A stretch of 41,442 nucleotides of DNA from JBAZHE01 sp041652555 (GCA_041652555.1 JBAZHE010000010.1:1-41442); one strand, 5' to 3'; counted from the first letter of the stretch, positions 17,695-28,010 are shown. Translations and numbers: made by a program. Notes: generated from the sequence alone by a model not told the origin.

Positions 17695-20600
17695 TTAATA
17701 AATTGCTCTTTTCTTTTTTCCTTTATACCCAGTGCCGGCGGGAATTAAACAACCGATGATGACGTTTTCTTTTAAGCCTTCTAGATAATCAATCTTGCCG
17801 GATAGGGCGGCGTCAATCAAGACGCGAGCGGTTTCTTGAAATGAGGCAGCTGATAAGAAACTTTCGGTGGTTAAAGAAGTACGAGTAATACCGGATAATA
17901 ATCTTTCAGCCTTAACGGTTTTGCGGACATCCTCATCAAGACGAGCCAAAACACTTCCTTCAACTATTTCTCCAGGCAATAAATCAGATTCTCCGGCACT
18001 AATTACCAAGAAGCGAGAAAACATCTGGCGAGCAATGATTTCTACGTGTTTATCATTCAAAGGCTGGCCTTGAGAAGAATAAACATACTGAATTTCTTTG
18101 ATGATATATTTCTGCACAGCTAATTGGCCGCCCAAACGATAAAGCTGATCCAAATCTAACGAGCCATCGGTTAATTGCTGGCCGACTTTTACTTCTTCAC
18201 CGTCTTTTACCAATAAAGTTGTACCCTTAGGAATAACCATTTCTTCCACCTTCTCGCTCTGCCGGGAAATCTTGATTACTTTTTGACCAATCTCCACCCT
18301 ACCGCTTTCTTTGGCGGAAACAACTTTTTTCCCAACAGAAAATAATTCTTGATCGACAGAAACTTCTTCGCCATTCTTAACAGAAAATTTCACTTCTATT
18401 TTATTTCCTTCAGCATCTTCAGCAGCCGGCAAACGATATTTTTCCGATTCTTCACCGCGGAAAAAAACTTTCAAAATTTTCAGGCGCTGATTAGCTACAG
18501 TCATTTCTTGGCCTTCACCATTATGGATAACGCGATCAGTTGTTTCTATTTTCACCTTACCATCAACATCAGACATAATCGCTTTCTTTTTTGGAGTACG
18601 ATTTTCAAAAATTTCTTCTACTCTTGGCAAACCTTGCGTAATATCACTGGAACCGGCTACACCACCAGTATGAAAAGTTCTCATTGTAAGCTGGGTACCT
18701 GGTTCACCGATTGATTGCGCGGCGATAATACCGACCGGAACGCCAATCTCCACTTGTTTATTGCGCGCTAAGTCATAACCATAACACTTAGCACAAATTC
18801 CGCGTCCCAAGCGACAGGACATTACCGAACGAATGCTGGCTTCTTCAATTTCTTCACCTTTCAATTCTTCAGCCAAAATTTCCGTCATTAAATCACTTTT
18901 CTTCAACAAAACTTTTCCACTCTTATTCAGTAAATCCTTAGCTAAATAACGGCCAGTAATTCTTTTTAAAATAGATTCGCCGATCTCCTCGCTTTCGGCG
19001 TGAGTAATAGTCACGCCCTCGGTGTCGCCGCAATCATCTTCGGAAATAATTACATCTTGTGAAACATCAACCAAACGACGAGTTAAATAACCAGCGTTGG
19101 CAGTTCTTAAGGCCGTATCAGAAAGACCTTTGCGAGTACCGTGAGTAGCGATAAAATATTCCAAAACGTCAAAACCTTTTTTAAAATTTCTTTTGATCGG
19201 CAATTCAATAATACCACCAGAAGGAGAAGTCACCGAGCCTTTCATACCAAGAATCTGCGTGAGCTGAGCCCAAGAACCGCGAGCGCCAGAATCAATCATG
19301 GAATAAACCGAACTCGCCGGAGTTAAATTATTTTTGCAAATAGCTATAATATCTTCTTTAGTCTTACTCCACAATTCTATCACCTGTCCGACGCGTTCGC
19401 TTTCAGTTAATAGACCTTCTTCATACTGATTTAAAATTTCCGCGACCTTTTTTTCGCCGATCTCAATCTTGACATCAACTTCAGGGAAAAACGGCAAATC
19501 ACTCATACCGAAAGATAAACCAGCTTTGGTAATCAATTGGAAAGCTCTATTTTTCAAACTATCCACAAATTTTACGGTCGCTTCATCACCATAAAAAGCC
19601 AAACATTGCTTAACAATTTGTTTTAAATCACTCTTCCTTATAACATTATTTACGAAGCGAATTTGATCAGGTAAAATTTCATTGAATAAAATACGGCCGA
19701 CAGTTGTTTTGATTATTTGCCCTTCGCGAATGCGCACCATGGCAAAATTCTGCAAACCAATCGCACCGTTTTCATAAGCAATTTTCATTTCCAATTCATC
19801 AGAAAAATGCTTTAAAGTTTTATCATCTTTTTCTTCCGCAATTTCATTGGTAAAAGTAATATAATAAGCACCCCAAACAATATCCTGATTTGGAGTGACG
19901 ATCGGATCGCCGGTCGCCGGCTTCAAAAGATTGTGTGAAGACAACATTAAATGCTCCGCTTCCCATTTAGCTTCTTCAGTTAAAGGAACATGGACAGCCA
20001 TTTGGTCACCATCAAAATCAGCATTAAAAGCGGTACAAACTAAAGGATGAATTTGAATAGCTTTACCTTCAATCAAAATCGGACGGAAAGCCTGGATACC
20101 AAGGCGATGCAAAGTCGGAGCACGATTTAAAAGCACAAAAGATTTGTTAACAATTTCTTCCAAAATATCCCAAACATCATCCGTGCCGGCTTCAATATAG
20201 CGCGAAGCTGAGCGAACATTATGAACAACTTCACTCTTAATCAATTTAGAAATAATAAACGGTTTAAATAATTCCAAAGCCATACGCTTCGGCAAACCGC
20301 ATTGATCCAAATTTAATTTCGGATTGACGACAATAACCGAACGACCGGAATAATCAGTTCTCTTACCGAGTAAATTCTGACGGAAGCGACCCTGCTTGCC
20401 CTTCAAAGAATCGGCTAAAGATTTTAATTGCCGTTTCTGACCGGTGGAAGCAACGGTTGTCTTAGAGGCGCGAGCGGAATTATCAATCAAAGCATCAACC
20501 GCTTCCTGTAACATTCTCTTTTCGTTGCGACAAATAACTTCCGGAGCATTCAATTCCATTAGTTGTTTCAAGCGATTGTTGCGGTTAATAACCCGACGAT

Positions 20601-21627
20601 AAAGATCATTCAAATCAGAAGTGGCAAAACGGCCACCCTCCAAAGAAACCATCGGGCGCAAATCCGGCGGAATAACCGGCACTACGGTAAGGATCATCCA
20701 TTCCGGGCGGATGTCATTGGCGTTCAGACTTTTTAAAAGTTTTAAGCGCTTGGTAAGTTTTTCCTGCTTGGAATCAATAGCTGAACCGGATTCTTTTTCC
20801 AAATTCTTAATAGTTTCATCTAAGTTAATTCTTTTTAAAATTTTAGAAATAGCTTCAGCGCCGATGCCGGCTTCAAAAATATGGCCGTATTTCAAAGATA
20901 ATTTCTGATAAGTTTCTTCGGAAATAACCAAAATAGGTTTCAAATCTTTTAATTCTTTCAAAGATTCAGCGAAATATTTAGTAAGATTTTCCATTTTCTC
21001 GTCGCGAGTCAAAACCAAAACATCAATTTCCTTAGCCAAAGCATTATCAACCTCACCGGCAGACATACCTTCATTCATCATTTTTCCTTTCTTGTTCTTT
21101 ATTTCTTTAACTTGATTATTATAATCATCAGTAATAAATTTTTTCTTTTCTTTTAATTCATTTTTAATCTGATCAATAGTCGCCACCTTCAAATCTTCAT
21201 TAACATCAGTCACGATAAAATTAGCAAAATAAACCACTTTTTCCAAAGACTGCATGCTCAAATTCAAGAGCAAACCAATTTTTGAAGCGATACCGCGCAA
21301 AAACCAAATATGAGAACAAGGGGTTTCCAAAGTAATATGCCCGAAGCGTTCGCGGCGAACAATAGAACGAGTGACTTCAACGCCACACTTGTCGCAAACA
21401 ATACCTTTGTAGCGAATTTTTTTGTATTTACCACAATAACACTCCCAGTCTTTAGAAGGACCGAAAATTTTCTCGCAGAACAAACCATCTTTTTCCGCTT
21501 TCTGAGTGCGGTAGTTAATCGTTTCCGGACGAGTCACTTCGCCGTTAGACCAAGAAAGCATTTCCTCAGCCGAGGCCAACTTCAACTTAATAGCATCAAA
21601 GTCAGTTGATTTGATAGGATTTAACAT
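17695..21627 (-). CDS. rpoC: DNA-directed RNA polymerase beta' subunit
   Basis: The 1310-aa protein carries the N-terminal zinc cluster (CYCGKYKKIRYKGIVCDKCG), the catalytic NADFDGDQMA motif (N535-D541, three metal-binding Asp), the second zinc site (CGD... CRLGRGICAKCYG) and the bridge-helix/trigger-loop region (GEPGTQLTMRTFHTGG). It ends in AGTGYKGKKKRAIY. Length suits a beta' subunit without the large lineage-specific inserts of Proteobacteria. It begins 32 nt after rpoB. With alpha, beta and omega it forms the RNA polymerase core. Confidence 0.98.
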   Translation of the reverse strand: MLNPIKSTDFDAIKLKLASAEEMLSWSNGEVTRPETINYRTQKAEKDGLFCEKIFGPSKDWECYCGKYKKIRYKGIVCDKCGVEVTRSIVRRERFGHITLETPCSHIWFLRGIASKIGLLLNLSMQSLEKVVYFANFIVTDVNEDLKVATIDQIKNELKEKKKFITDDYNNQVKEIKNKKGKMMNEGMSAGEVDNALAKEIDVLVLTRDEKMENLTKYFAESLKELKDLKPILVISEETYQKLSLKYGHIFEAGIGAEAISKILKRINLDETIKNLEKESGSAIDSKQEKLTKRLKLLKSLNANDIRPEWMILTVVPVIPPDLRPMVSLEGGRFATSDLNDLYRRVINRNNRLKQLMELNAPEVICRNEKRMLQEAVDALIDNSARASKTTVASTGQKRQLKSLADSLKGKQGRFRQNLLGKRTDYSGRSVIVVNPKLNLDQCGLPKRMALELFKPFIISKLIKSEVVHNVRSASRYIEAGTDDVWDILEEIVNKSFVLLNRAPTLHRLGIQAFRPILIEGKAIQIHPLVCTAFNADFDGDQMAVHVPLTEEAKWEAEHLMLSSHNLLKPATGDPIVTPNQDIVWGAYYITFTNEIAEEKDDKTLKHFSDELEMKIAYENGAIGLQNFAMVRIREGQIIKTTVGRILFNEILPDQIRFVNNVIRKSDLKQIVKQCLAFYGDEATVKFVDSLKNRAFQLITKAGLSFGMSDLPFFPEVDVKIEIGEKKVAEILNQYEEGLLTESERVGQVIELWSKTKEDIIAICKNNLTPASSVYSMIDSGARGSWAQLTQILGMKGSVTSPSGGIIELPIKRNFKKGFDVLEYFIATHGTRKGLSDTALRTANAGYLTRRLVDVSQDVIISEDDCGDTEGVTITHAESEEIGESILKRITGRYLAKDLLNKSGKVLLKKSDLMTEILAEELKGEEIEEASIRSVMSCRLGRGICAKCYGYDLARNKQVEIGVPVGIIAAQSIGEPGTQLTMRTFHTGGVAGSSDITQGLPRVEEIFENRTPKKKAIMSDVDGKVKIETTDRVIHNGEGQEMTVANQRLKILKVFFRGEESEKYRLPAAEDAEGNKIEVKFSVKNGEEVSVDQELFSVGKKVVSAKESGRVEIGQKVIKISRQSEKVEEMVIPKGTTLLVKDGEEVKVGQQLTDGSLDLDQLYRLGGQLAVQKYIIKEIQYVYSSQGQPLNDKHVEIIARQMFSRFLVISAGESDLLPGEIVEGSVLARLDEDVRKTVKAERLLSGITRTSLTTESFLSAASFQETARVLIDAALSGKIDYLEGLKENVIIGCLIPAGTGYKGKKKRAIY

Positions 21628-21659
21628 ACTTTATATAATGATAAATGATTATTGAAAAT

Positions 21660-24600
21660 TTATTCTTCTTTTTTCTCAACTATTTCTTTCCCCAAAGTCG
21701 GCAACTCTGCTTCGACGATAATGTCATCATCGGCTTTAACCACGCCGGCGTCGCCTTCGTCTTCGCCACCTTTTTCACCGCCTAAGAGCTGAACATCGAG
21801 GCAGAGGCCTTTTAATTCGCGGACTAAGACATTGAAAGATTCTGGGACGTTTACTTTGTGTATTTTTTCACCTTTAATAATAGACTCATAAGCGGCACTG
21901 CGTCCGGTCACGTCGTCGGATTTAATCGTTAGGATTTCTTGCAACATATGCGCCGCGCCATAGCCTTCCAAAGCCCAGACTTCCATTTCTCCGAAACGCT
22001 GACCGCCGAATTGGGCTTTGCCACCCAAAGGCTGTTGAGTGATTAGGGAGTAAGGACCGATAGAGCGTTGGTGCATCTTGTCTTCCACCATATGGTTCAA
22101 TTTCAGAAGATATTTGTAGCCGACCACGATACGATTTTCAAATGGCGAACCGGTACGGCCATCATAAAGAGTGACTTTGCCGTCTTCTGGCAGGCCGGCT
22201 TCTTTCAAAGCTTCGCGAATCTGATCTTCGTTCATACCATTTAAGGCCGGAGTCGCAACCTTATAGCCCAATTTCTTAGCGGCAAAAGACAAATGAGTTT
22301 CAAAAGTCTGGCCCAAGTTCATGCGAGAAATAATACCTAAAGGAGAAAGAATAATATCAATCGGAGTGCCATCTTCCATATAAGGCATATCTTCTATTGG
22401 AACGATACGAGAAATAACGCCTTTGTTTCCATAACGGCCGGCCATTTTATCGCCCACTTGGACTTTTCTCAAATTAGCAACCGAAACCTGCACCGAACGG
22501 ATAATACCAGCGGATAATTTATCGCCTTCATCGCGAGAAAAATATTTTATATCAACAACTTTGCCGTGCTCACCATGCTCCAGATACAAAGAAGAATCGC
22601 GGACATCCTTAGCTTTCTCACCAAAAATAACGCGCAATAATTTTTCCTCAGCGGACAATTCTGTTTCACCCTTCGGAGTAATTTTGCCAACCAAAATATC
22701 GCCGGAAGAAACTTCGGCGCCAACGCGGATTACACCATCCTCATCTAAATTTTTTAATTTTTCCTCACTGATATTCGGAATATCATTAGTAATTAATTCC
22801 GGCCCGAGCTTGGTATCACGGACATCAACGGTGTAATTTTCTATATAAATAGAAGTGTAAGAATCTTTGGAAACCATTTTTTCTGAAACAATAATAGCGT
22901 CTTCATAGTTGAATCCGTCCCAAACCATAAAGGCCACTAAAACATTTTTACCCAAAGCCAACTCGCCATTATCAATTACCGGACCATCGGAAATAACTTG
23001 ACCTTTTTTAATTTTGTCGCCCAAATTCACAATGGCGCGTTGATTAATGCAAGTGGAAGCGTTAGAGCGTAAAAATTTCGTGAGCTCATAAGTATAATCT
23101 TCACCCTTTTTATTGCGAATAGTTATTTTTGTAGAATCAACGTAAACAGCTTCGCCATCTTCGGTAGCGATAACGCAATGACCGGAATCGCGAGCCGCAC
23201 GGGCCTCGGCACCAGTGCCGACAATAGGAGATTCCGGATTAATTAAAGGCACGGCCTGACGTTGCATGTTCGTACCCATCAAGGCGCGCTGACCATCATT
23301 ATGTTCCACAAAAGGAATTAAGGAAGTAGCAATGGAAATAATCTGATTAGCGGCCACACCGAAAAGATCAACCTTAGAAACTTCTTCGGTCGTCGGATTG
23401 CTATATTTTCTTACCTCACAAGTAGCCACCAAAAAATGACCGTTCTCATCAATTGGCGTAGTGGCGGCGGTAGAAATAAATTTTTCTTCTTCAAAGGCGT
23501 CAAGATAAACTATTTCATCAGTAACAGTAGGCACGACCGGAATCAAAACTTTGGCCGAAACTTTATCTTTTATTTCTTTAATTTTTTCGTGAGTTAACTT
23601 TTCACCGGCCGTGGCAATCACCTTGCCATTTTTATCAGCCGGAATTTCTGACATTAAAATATTTTTCGCTCCAATCGGCAATTCAACATCAGCATCTTTT
23701 ATAGCGAAAACGTCGGCGCGCAAAACTTGGCCGACTAATTTTTCGTCAGTTATTTCCAAATCATGCAAAACTTTGCGATAAGGCGCTTCCAAAAAGCCAT
23801 AAGAATTTAAACGAGCATAGGTCGCTAAGTGTCCCACTAAACCGATGTTTGGACCTTCCGGTGTGGCAATCGGACAAATACGACCATAGTGTGTAGTATG
23901 CACATCACGGACATCAAAGCCGGCACGCTCACGTGTCAAACCTCCTGGGCCCATAGCAGACAAACGGCGTTTATGTTCTAATTCGGCCAAAGAATTAGTC
24001 TGATCCATAAACTGCGACAGCTGAGAAGACATAAAAAATTCTTTGATAACGCTAATAACCGGGCGGGCATTAATTAATTTGTTCGGAGTTAACGTATGAA
24101 TATCAGCTGTAGACATTCTGTCTTTGATAATACGCTCCATTCTAGCCAAGCCGACACGGAAACGATTCTGGATAAGTTCACCGATGGCGCGGACGCGGCG
24201 ATTGGAAAGATGATCAATATCATCTTCTTGCCCTTGCGTTACATCCAAATGGATAACTTCTTTGATTATATGAACCAAATCTTCTCTTCTTAAAACGCGA
24301 TTTTCCTTATTAATCGGCAAATCTTCGCTAAAACGGCGATTTAATTTGTAGCGTCCGACACGACCAAAATCATAGCGGTCAAAACGGAAAAACATGGAAT
24401 GGATAAGCTGGCGAGCGTTATCTTCATTGGCCAAATCTCCAGGGCGAATTTTTTTGTAAACTTCTTCCAATCCTTCAGCCTCATCCTTGGCCGCATCTTT
24501 ATTAATTGTCGCTTCAATATAACTTTCTTCTTCCGCCGTCTGTTTGACACCAAATTTCTTGAAAAAATCACGCAACTGATCGTCAGAACCATAACCGAAA

Positions 24601-25199
24601 GCGCGCAACAATGAAGTCACGGCAATTTTTCTTTTGCGATCAATACGCACCCAAACAACTTTATTAATATCAGTTTCAATTTCCAACCAAGCGCCACGAT
24701 TCGGGATAATTTTCGCGCCATAATATTTCCGACCCTTAACGAATTCAGCGGCAAAAATAACACCAGCTGAACGAATTAATTGGGAAACAACAACTCTTTC
24801 GATACCATTAACAATAAAAGTTCCGTTTTTAGTCATTAATGGAAAATCACCCAAAAATACTTCTTGTTTTATGGTTTCATTACTACGCTTATTAACAAGA
24901 CGAGTTTTAACGCGCAGAGGCGCTTCATAGGTGACGTTTTTGGCACGAGATTGCGTTTCGTCAAATTTCGGCTCGTCCAAATAATATTCTTCAAAATAAA
25001 GTTCCAAATCACGACCAATAAAATCGGTGATTGGAGAAATTTCATCAAAAAGCTCAGCTAAACCTTCCCGAATAAACCACTGAAAAGAGTCTTTTTGCAT
25101 TTCTATCAGGTCTGGCATTTCCAGAACCTCCCTGGAATGAGCATAGAGACGCCGTCCGGTAGGAGTTAAAACAAAATCACGTGAAGAATTTTTAGACAT
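21660..25199 (-). CDS. rpoB: DNA-directed RNA polymerase beta subunit
   Basis: The 1179-aa beta subunit shows all expected blocks, including SSQLSQFMDQ, HKRRLSAMGPGGLTRERAG and THYGRICPIATPEGPNIGL, then GEKAKDVRDSS and the C-terminal GGKAQFGGQRFGEMEVWAL clamp. The rifampicin pocket keeps the residues aligned with E. coli Gln513, Asp516, His526, Arg529 and Ser531, so no classical resistance change is visible. It is the first gene of the operon rpoB-rpoC-rpmB-M50 and has a long leader upstream. The usual rplJ-rplL genes do not precede it here. Confidence 0.98.
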   Translation of the reverse strand: MSKNSSRDFVLTPTGRRLYAHSREVLEMPDLIEMQKDSFQWFIREGLAELFDEISPITDFIGRDLELYFEEYYLDEPKFDETQSRAKNVTYEAPLRVKTRLVNKRSNETIKQEVFLGDFPLMTKNGTFIVNGIERVVVSQLIRSAGVIFAAEFVKGRKYYGAKIIPNRGAWLEIETDINKVVWVRIDRKRKIAVTSLLRAFGYGSDDQLRDFFKKFGVKQTAEEESYIEATINKDAAKDEAEGLEEVYKKIRPGDLANEDNARQLIHSMFFRFDRYDFGRVGRYKLNRRFSEDLPINKENRVLRREDLVHIIKEVIHLDVTQGQEDDIDHLSNRRVRAIGELIQNRFRVGLARMERIIKDRMSTADIHTLTPNKLINARPVISVIKEFFMSSQLSQFMDQTNSLAELEHKRRLSAMGPGGLTRERAGFDVRDVHTTHYGRICPIATPEGPNIGLVGHLATYARLNSYGFLEAPYRKVLHDLEITDEKLVGQVLRADVFAIKDADVELPIGAKNILMSEIPADKNGKVIATAGEKLTHEKIKEIKDKVSAKVLIPVVPTVTDEIVYLDAFEEEKFISTAATTPIDENGHFLVATCEVRKYSNPTTEEVSKVDLFGVAANQIISIATSLIPFVEHNDGQRALMGTNMQRQAVPLINPESPIVGTGAEARAARDSGHCVIATEDGEAVYVDSTKITIRNKKGEDYTYELTKFLRSNASTCINQRAIVNLGDKIKKGQVISDGPVIDNGELALGKNVLVAFMVWDGFNYEDAIIVSEKMVSKDSYTSIYIENYTVDVRDTKLGPELITNDIPNISEEKLKNLDEDGVIRVGAEVSSGDILVGKITPKGETELSAEEKLLRVIFGEKAKDVRDSSLYLEHGEHGKVVDIKYFSRDEGDKLSAGIIRSVQVSVANLRKVQVGDKMAGRYGNKGVISRIVPIEDMPYMEDGTPIDIILSPLGIISRMNLGQTFETHLSFAAKKLGYKVATPALNGMNEDQIREALKEAGLPEDGKVTLYDGRTGSPFENRIVVGYKYLLKLNHMVEDKMHQRSIGPYSLITQQPLGGKAQFGGQRFGEMEVWALEGYGAAHMLQEILTIKSDDVTGRSAAYESIIKGEKIHKVNVPESFNVLVRELKGLCLDVQLLGGEKGGEDEGDAGVVKADDDIIVEAELPTLGKEIVEKKEE

Positions 25200-25336
25200 A
25201 AAGTTATCAAATTATCTGCTAATTATACGAATCTAGCCAATTACTATTCATTAATATTAGCCTTATTCGTACAAATTAACAGCTTAAAATTTTTAAAAAC
25301 CAAAAGATGATTGTTGCCAGTGGTTGTCAAGACGAC

Positions 25337-25373
25337 AAAAAAATCTCAAAGCCTTTCTCTGGTTTGAGTTTTT
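25337..25373 (-). terminator. Intrinsic terminator or attenuator upstream of rpoB
   Basis: CTCAAAGCC and GGTTTGAG (25345-25353, 25361-25368) pair with one bulge around a 7-nt loop. On the minus strand a run of seven T follows. It can end the MurE-like ligase transcript, or act inside the rpoB leader. Confidence 0.7.
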
Positions 25374-25493
25374 ATTCTATATTTAATTTAATTCTTTAAA
25401 TTTTTCACCTTTTAAGACCAAAACCCCTATCTAAAAGAGGCGGTTGGTACTTTTAAAGTGTCTAATAATTGGAGAAATTTCCGATAATTATAA

Positions 25494-25522
25494 ATATTAA
25501 CAAAGAAATTTTGGATTGTCAA
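25494..25522 (-). promoter_or_regulatory. Candidate promoter in the rpoB leader
   Basis: A perfect -35 TTGACA (25517-25522) with a 17-nt spacer and -10 TAATAT (25494-25499) on the minus strand. The predicted transcript starts near 25487, about 290 nt before rpoB, and meets the terminator hairpin after about 150 nt. Confidence 0.5.
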
Positions 25523-25671
25523 GGATAACAAAAGAGCATTTTAACAATAATGTCAAATTTATTTAATATTAGCTTTTAAAGTATGAATTTTAAACAACTT
25601 TTATAAAAAATTTAAGCTTTACACATTGGTTATACACAGGACACCTAAGTGCTTAGATTGGTAAAAAAATC

Positions 25672-27063
25672 CTAACCACCTATTTTACGAAGCTCCTCCT
25701 TTGCCACTCTTCGATCATCCCAAGGTAATTTTTCACCATTAGCCATCCAGATAAGCTGTTCCGAACCTTTACCGGTTATTAGGACTAAATCCCCTTCTTC
25801 GGCTAGACTGATAGCTTTTTTAATGGCTTCGCGGCGATCCGATATTTTAAAATAATTTTGATTTAATTTTTTGCCGGCAGTTTCTACTCCGGCCGCAATT
25901 TGAGCAATAATCAAATCTGGGTCATCGTCATATGGATCCTCATTGGTAATAACTACAAAATCCGCACGCTGACCAGCTAAAAATCCGAGTTTGGGACGAC
26001 GCGCCACATCGCGACCACCACCAGCCGAGCCTAAAACATTAATAATTTTATTATGCGGCATTTTCTCTACTGTTTCATAAAATTTAGCTAAAGAATTCGG
26101 CTCATAGGCATAATCCACGATAACTTTAAACGGCTGGCCTTCGTCAATCGTTTCCATGCGACCAGCAATGCCGGCGATAGACAACAATCCAGCCTTAATT
26201 TTTTCTAAATCTTTTTCTGCTAAACGAGCTACACAAGCCGCGGCCATAGCATTAGTGGCATTAAATTCGCCGAGCAAAGATAATTGAACTTTATCATTAA
26301 AAGCCGTGAAAGAAACACCCTTCTCTTTTGTAGTGATATTGCCATATTTTTCAATTTTCACTCCGTCTTCCTTACGAGAAGATGATTGCGTAAACCCAAT
26401 TTTCTCTTCTGCCCAAAAAGATGAAAAATACGATGCATTTTCATCGTCAAAATTAACGACGATTGTCTTCTTGATGCGATTCAAATCAGTTTTTTCTAAG
26501 CCGGAAGATTTTTTCCGCACTTGCCAATCAGTGCCGGTATATTTTATTTTGCAATCTTTTAGATGCACGAAAAGTTTTCCTTTAGCTTTTTTATAATTTT
26601 CAAAACCGCCGTGAGATTCAATGTGCTCAGGGTAAAGACCGGTAAAAATCAGCCAATCATAATTTATAAACCGGTGGCGGAATTGGCGGATACCTTCAGA
26701 GGTTGTTTCCACAATCGCAAACTGACATTTATTTTTCGCCATCTTCGCCAATAAGCCCTGCAAAAAAAATCTCCCAACCATAGTCATTCTTTTATCATTC
26801 AGCCATTCTTTCTCGCCGTCATCAAAAATCGCCGTAGAAGTTAGGCCAACTTTATAACCACAAGCCTTTAGAGTCCTTAATAATAAATAAGCCGTGGTCG
26901 TCTTGCCAATTGTCCCGGTAATACCGATAACGACCATTTTCTCAGCCGGAAAGCCATAAAACAAAGCCGACGACCAAGATAATAAATAATGGTAAACCGG
27001 CGCTACAGCCTTAAATAGCTTCTTGGGAATGAATTTTTTTATAAAAGAAAATATTTTGTCCAT
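25672..27063 (-). CDS. Mur ligase family protein, MurE-like (UDP-MurNAc-tripeptide synthetase)
   Basis: The 463-aa ATP-dependent ligase has the Mur P-loop GITGTIGKTTTAY (G50-T56), the central-domain motif TGLYPEHIESHGGFENYKKAK and the C-terminal block DYAYEPNSL..LGSAGGGRD. The substrate loop reads TNEDPYDDDP instead of the DNPR of diaminopimelate-adding MurE, so the amino acid added cannot be told. The N-terminal domain is short compared with E. coli MurE. A hydrophobic segment near 20-40 is unusual for a cytosolic Mur ligase. It follows murI by 58 nt, in a wall-precursor cluster with the FemAB-like gene. Its transcript probably ends at 25337-25373. Confidence 0.88.
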   Translation of the reverse strand: MDKIFSFIKKFIPKKLFKAVAPVYHYLLSWSSALFYGFPAEKMVVIGITGTIGKTTTAYLLLRTLKACGYKVGLTSTAIFDDGEKEWLNDKRMTMVGRFFLQGLLAKMAKNKCQFAIVETTSEGIRQFRHRFINYDWLIFTGLYPEHIESHGGFENYKKAKGKLFVHLKDCKIKYTGTDWQVRKKSSGLEKTDLNRIKKTIVVNFDDENASYFSSFWAEEKIGFTQSSSRKEDGVKIEKYGNITTKEKGVSFTAFNDKVQLSLLGEFNATNAMAAACVARLAEKDLEKIKAGLLSIAGIAGRMETIDEGQPFKVIVDYAYEPNSLAKFYETVEKMPHNKIINVLGSAGGGRDVARRPKLGFLAGQRADFVVITNEDPYDDDPDLIIAQIAAGVETAGKKLNQNYFKISDRREAIKKAISLAEEGDLVLITGKGSEQLIWMANGEKLPWDDRRVAKEELRKIGG

Positions 27064-27121
27064 AACTATAGATTAGCAGAAAAAAACAGTTAGGCAAAGT
27101 GCAAAAAAAGGTAAAAAAACA

Positions 27122-27925
27122 CTATAATTCAATTTTTTTCACATCTTCAATTTTTCTTTTCAAAAATTTCTCACCTATTTCTTTGAATTTTTTTGGATCA
27201 TCGGTAGTAAAAAATTTAACGGTCTGGTTTTTGGACGACGAAATTTCATATTCACTGTGTCGAGAAAGATAATTCTTAAAGCTCTCAGTGATTATCTCGC
27301 CAGCAGGAAAAACTAAACAATTTTTTCCCATAACACTCTTAATTTCATCAAGCATTAATGGATAATGAGTACAGCCAAGAATTAAAGCCTGAATTTTTTT
27401 TAGCTTCAGTGGGCGCAAATAACGACGTAAAATCATTCTAGCTTCACGACTTTTGGCCCAGCTTTCTTCAATCAAGGGAACCAAAAGCGGGGCGGCAATA
27501 CTAAATATTTCCATTTCCGGATTGATTTTTTTTATTTCTATTTCATAAGAGCCGGATTTTATTGTTGCCGTTGTGCCAATAACACCAATTTTTTTAAAAT
27601 TTTTAGCAGCCGCCGCTTCAGCTAAAGGACGAATTACTCCTAAAACATTTTTTCCTGGGTGTTTAACTGGCAAATATTCTTGTTGAATTTTTCGCAAAGC
27701 TTGCGCCGAAGCAGTATTACAGGCAAAAATTATTATTTTACAACCTTGGCCAAACAAAAAATCTACCGCTTCTTCGGCGTATTTATAAATAACTTCTGGC
27801 GACTTATTACCATAAGGCACACGAGCGCTGTCGCCTAAATAAATATAATTGTGTTCCGGCAATTTTTCCAAAAGACTTTTCAAAACCGTTAAGCCTCCGA
27901 AACCAGAATCAAAAACTCCAATCAT
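27122..27925 (-). CDS. murI: Glutamate racemase
   Basis: Makes D-glutamate for peptidoglycan. The start is set at the ATG at 27923-27925, giving MIGVFDSGFGGLTVL and 267 aa, the family length. The frame is open further upstream to 28012, but the extra 29 codons are the translated inverted-repeat element and have no family counterpart. Both catalytic Cys regions are present: FACNTAS (Cys69) and LGCTHYP. GDSARVPYG (31-39) is the substrate loop. A GGAG lies immediately before the ATG. It lies between the FemAB-like gene and the MurE-like ligase, consistent with a wall-synthesis operon. Confidence 0.96.
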   Translation of the reverse strand: MIGVFDSGFGGLTVLKSLLEKLPEHNYIYLGDSARVPYGNKSPEVIYKYAEEAVDFLFGQGCKIIIFACNTASAQALRKIQQEYLPVKHPGKNVLGVIRPLAEAAAAKNFKKIGVIGTTATIKSGSYEIEIKKINPEMEIFSIAAPLLVPLIEESWAKSREARMILRRYLRPLKLKKIQALILGCTHYPLMLDEIKSVMGKNCLVFPAGEIITESFKNYLSRHSEYEISSSKNQTVKFFTTDDPKKFKEIGEKFLKRKIEDVKKIEL

Positions 27926-27935
27926 AACTCCAGTG

Positions 27936-28010
27936 GTGTCATTCCCGCGAAGGCGGGAATCCAGTTTATTACGCAAAAACTCTGGATCCCGGCCTCCGCC
28001 GGGATGACAC
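27936..28010. repeat. 75-bp inverted-repeat element upstream of murI
   Basis: Arms of about 29 bp (27936-27964 and 27982-28010) each contain an inner GC-rich hairpin (CCCGCGAAGGCGGG, CCCGGCCTCCGCCGGG) and outer GTGTCAT/ATGACAC ends. It belongs to the dispersed family that translates as CHPGGGRDPE / LDSRLRGND. A relative sits upstream of ileS. Confidence 0.88.

Larger units (their letters stand above)
25200..25671. other. 472-bp leader/intergenic region upstream of rpoB
   Basis: No coding frame is supported. It holds a TTGACA-17-TAATAT promoter (25494-25522), a terminator-like hairpin (25337-25373), and a bare TATAAT (25222-25227, minus strand) 23 nt from the rpoB start. A short palindrome CTAAG-tg-CTTAG lies near 25646-25657. 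Transcripts starting at the far promoter would meet the hairpin before rpoB. Confidence 0.55.

Noticed and set aside
21660..25199. Rifampicin-resistance substitution in rpoB
   Set aside because: The residues matching E. coli Gln513, Asp516, His526, Arg529 and Ser531 are all the wild-type ones.
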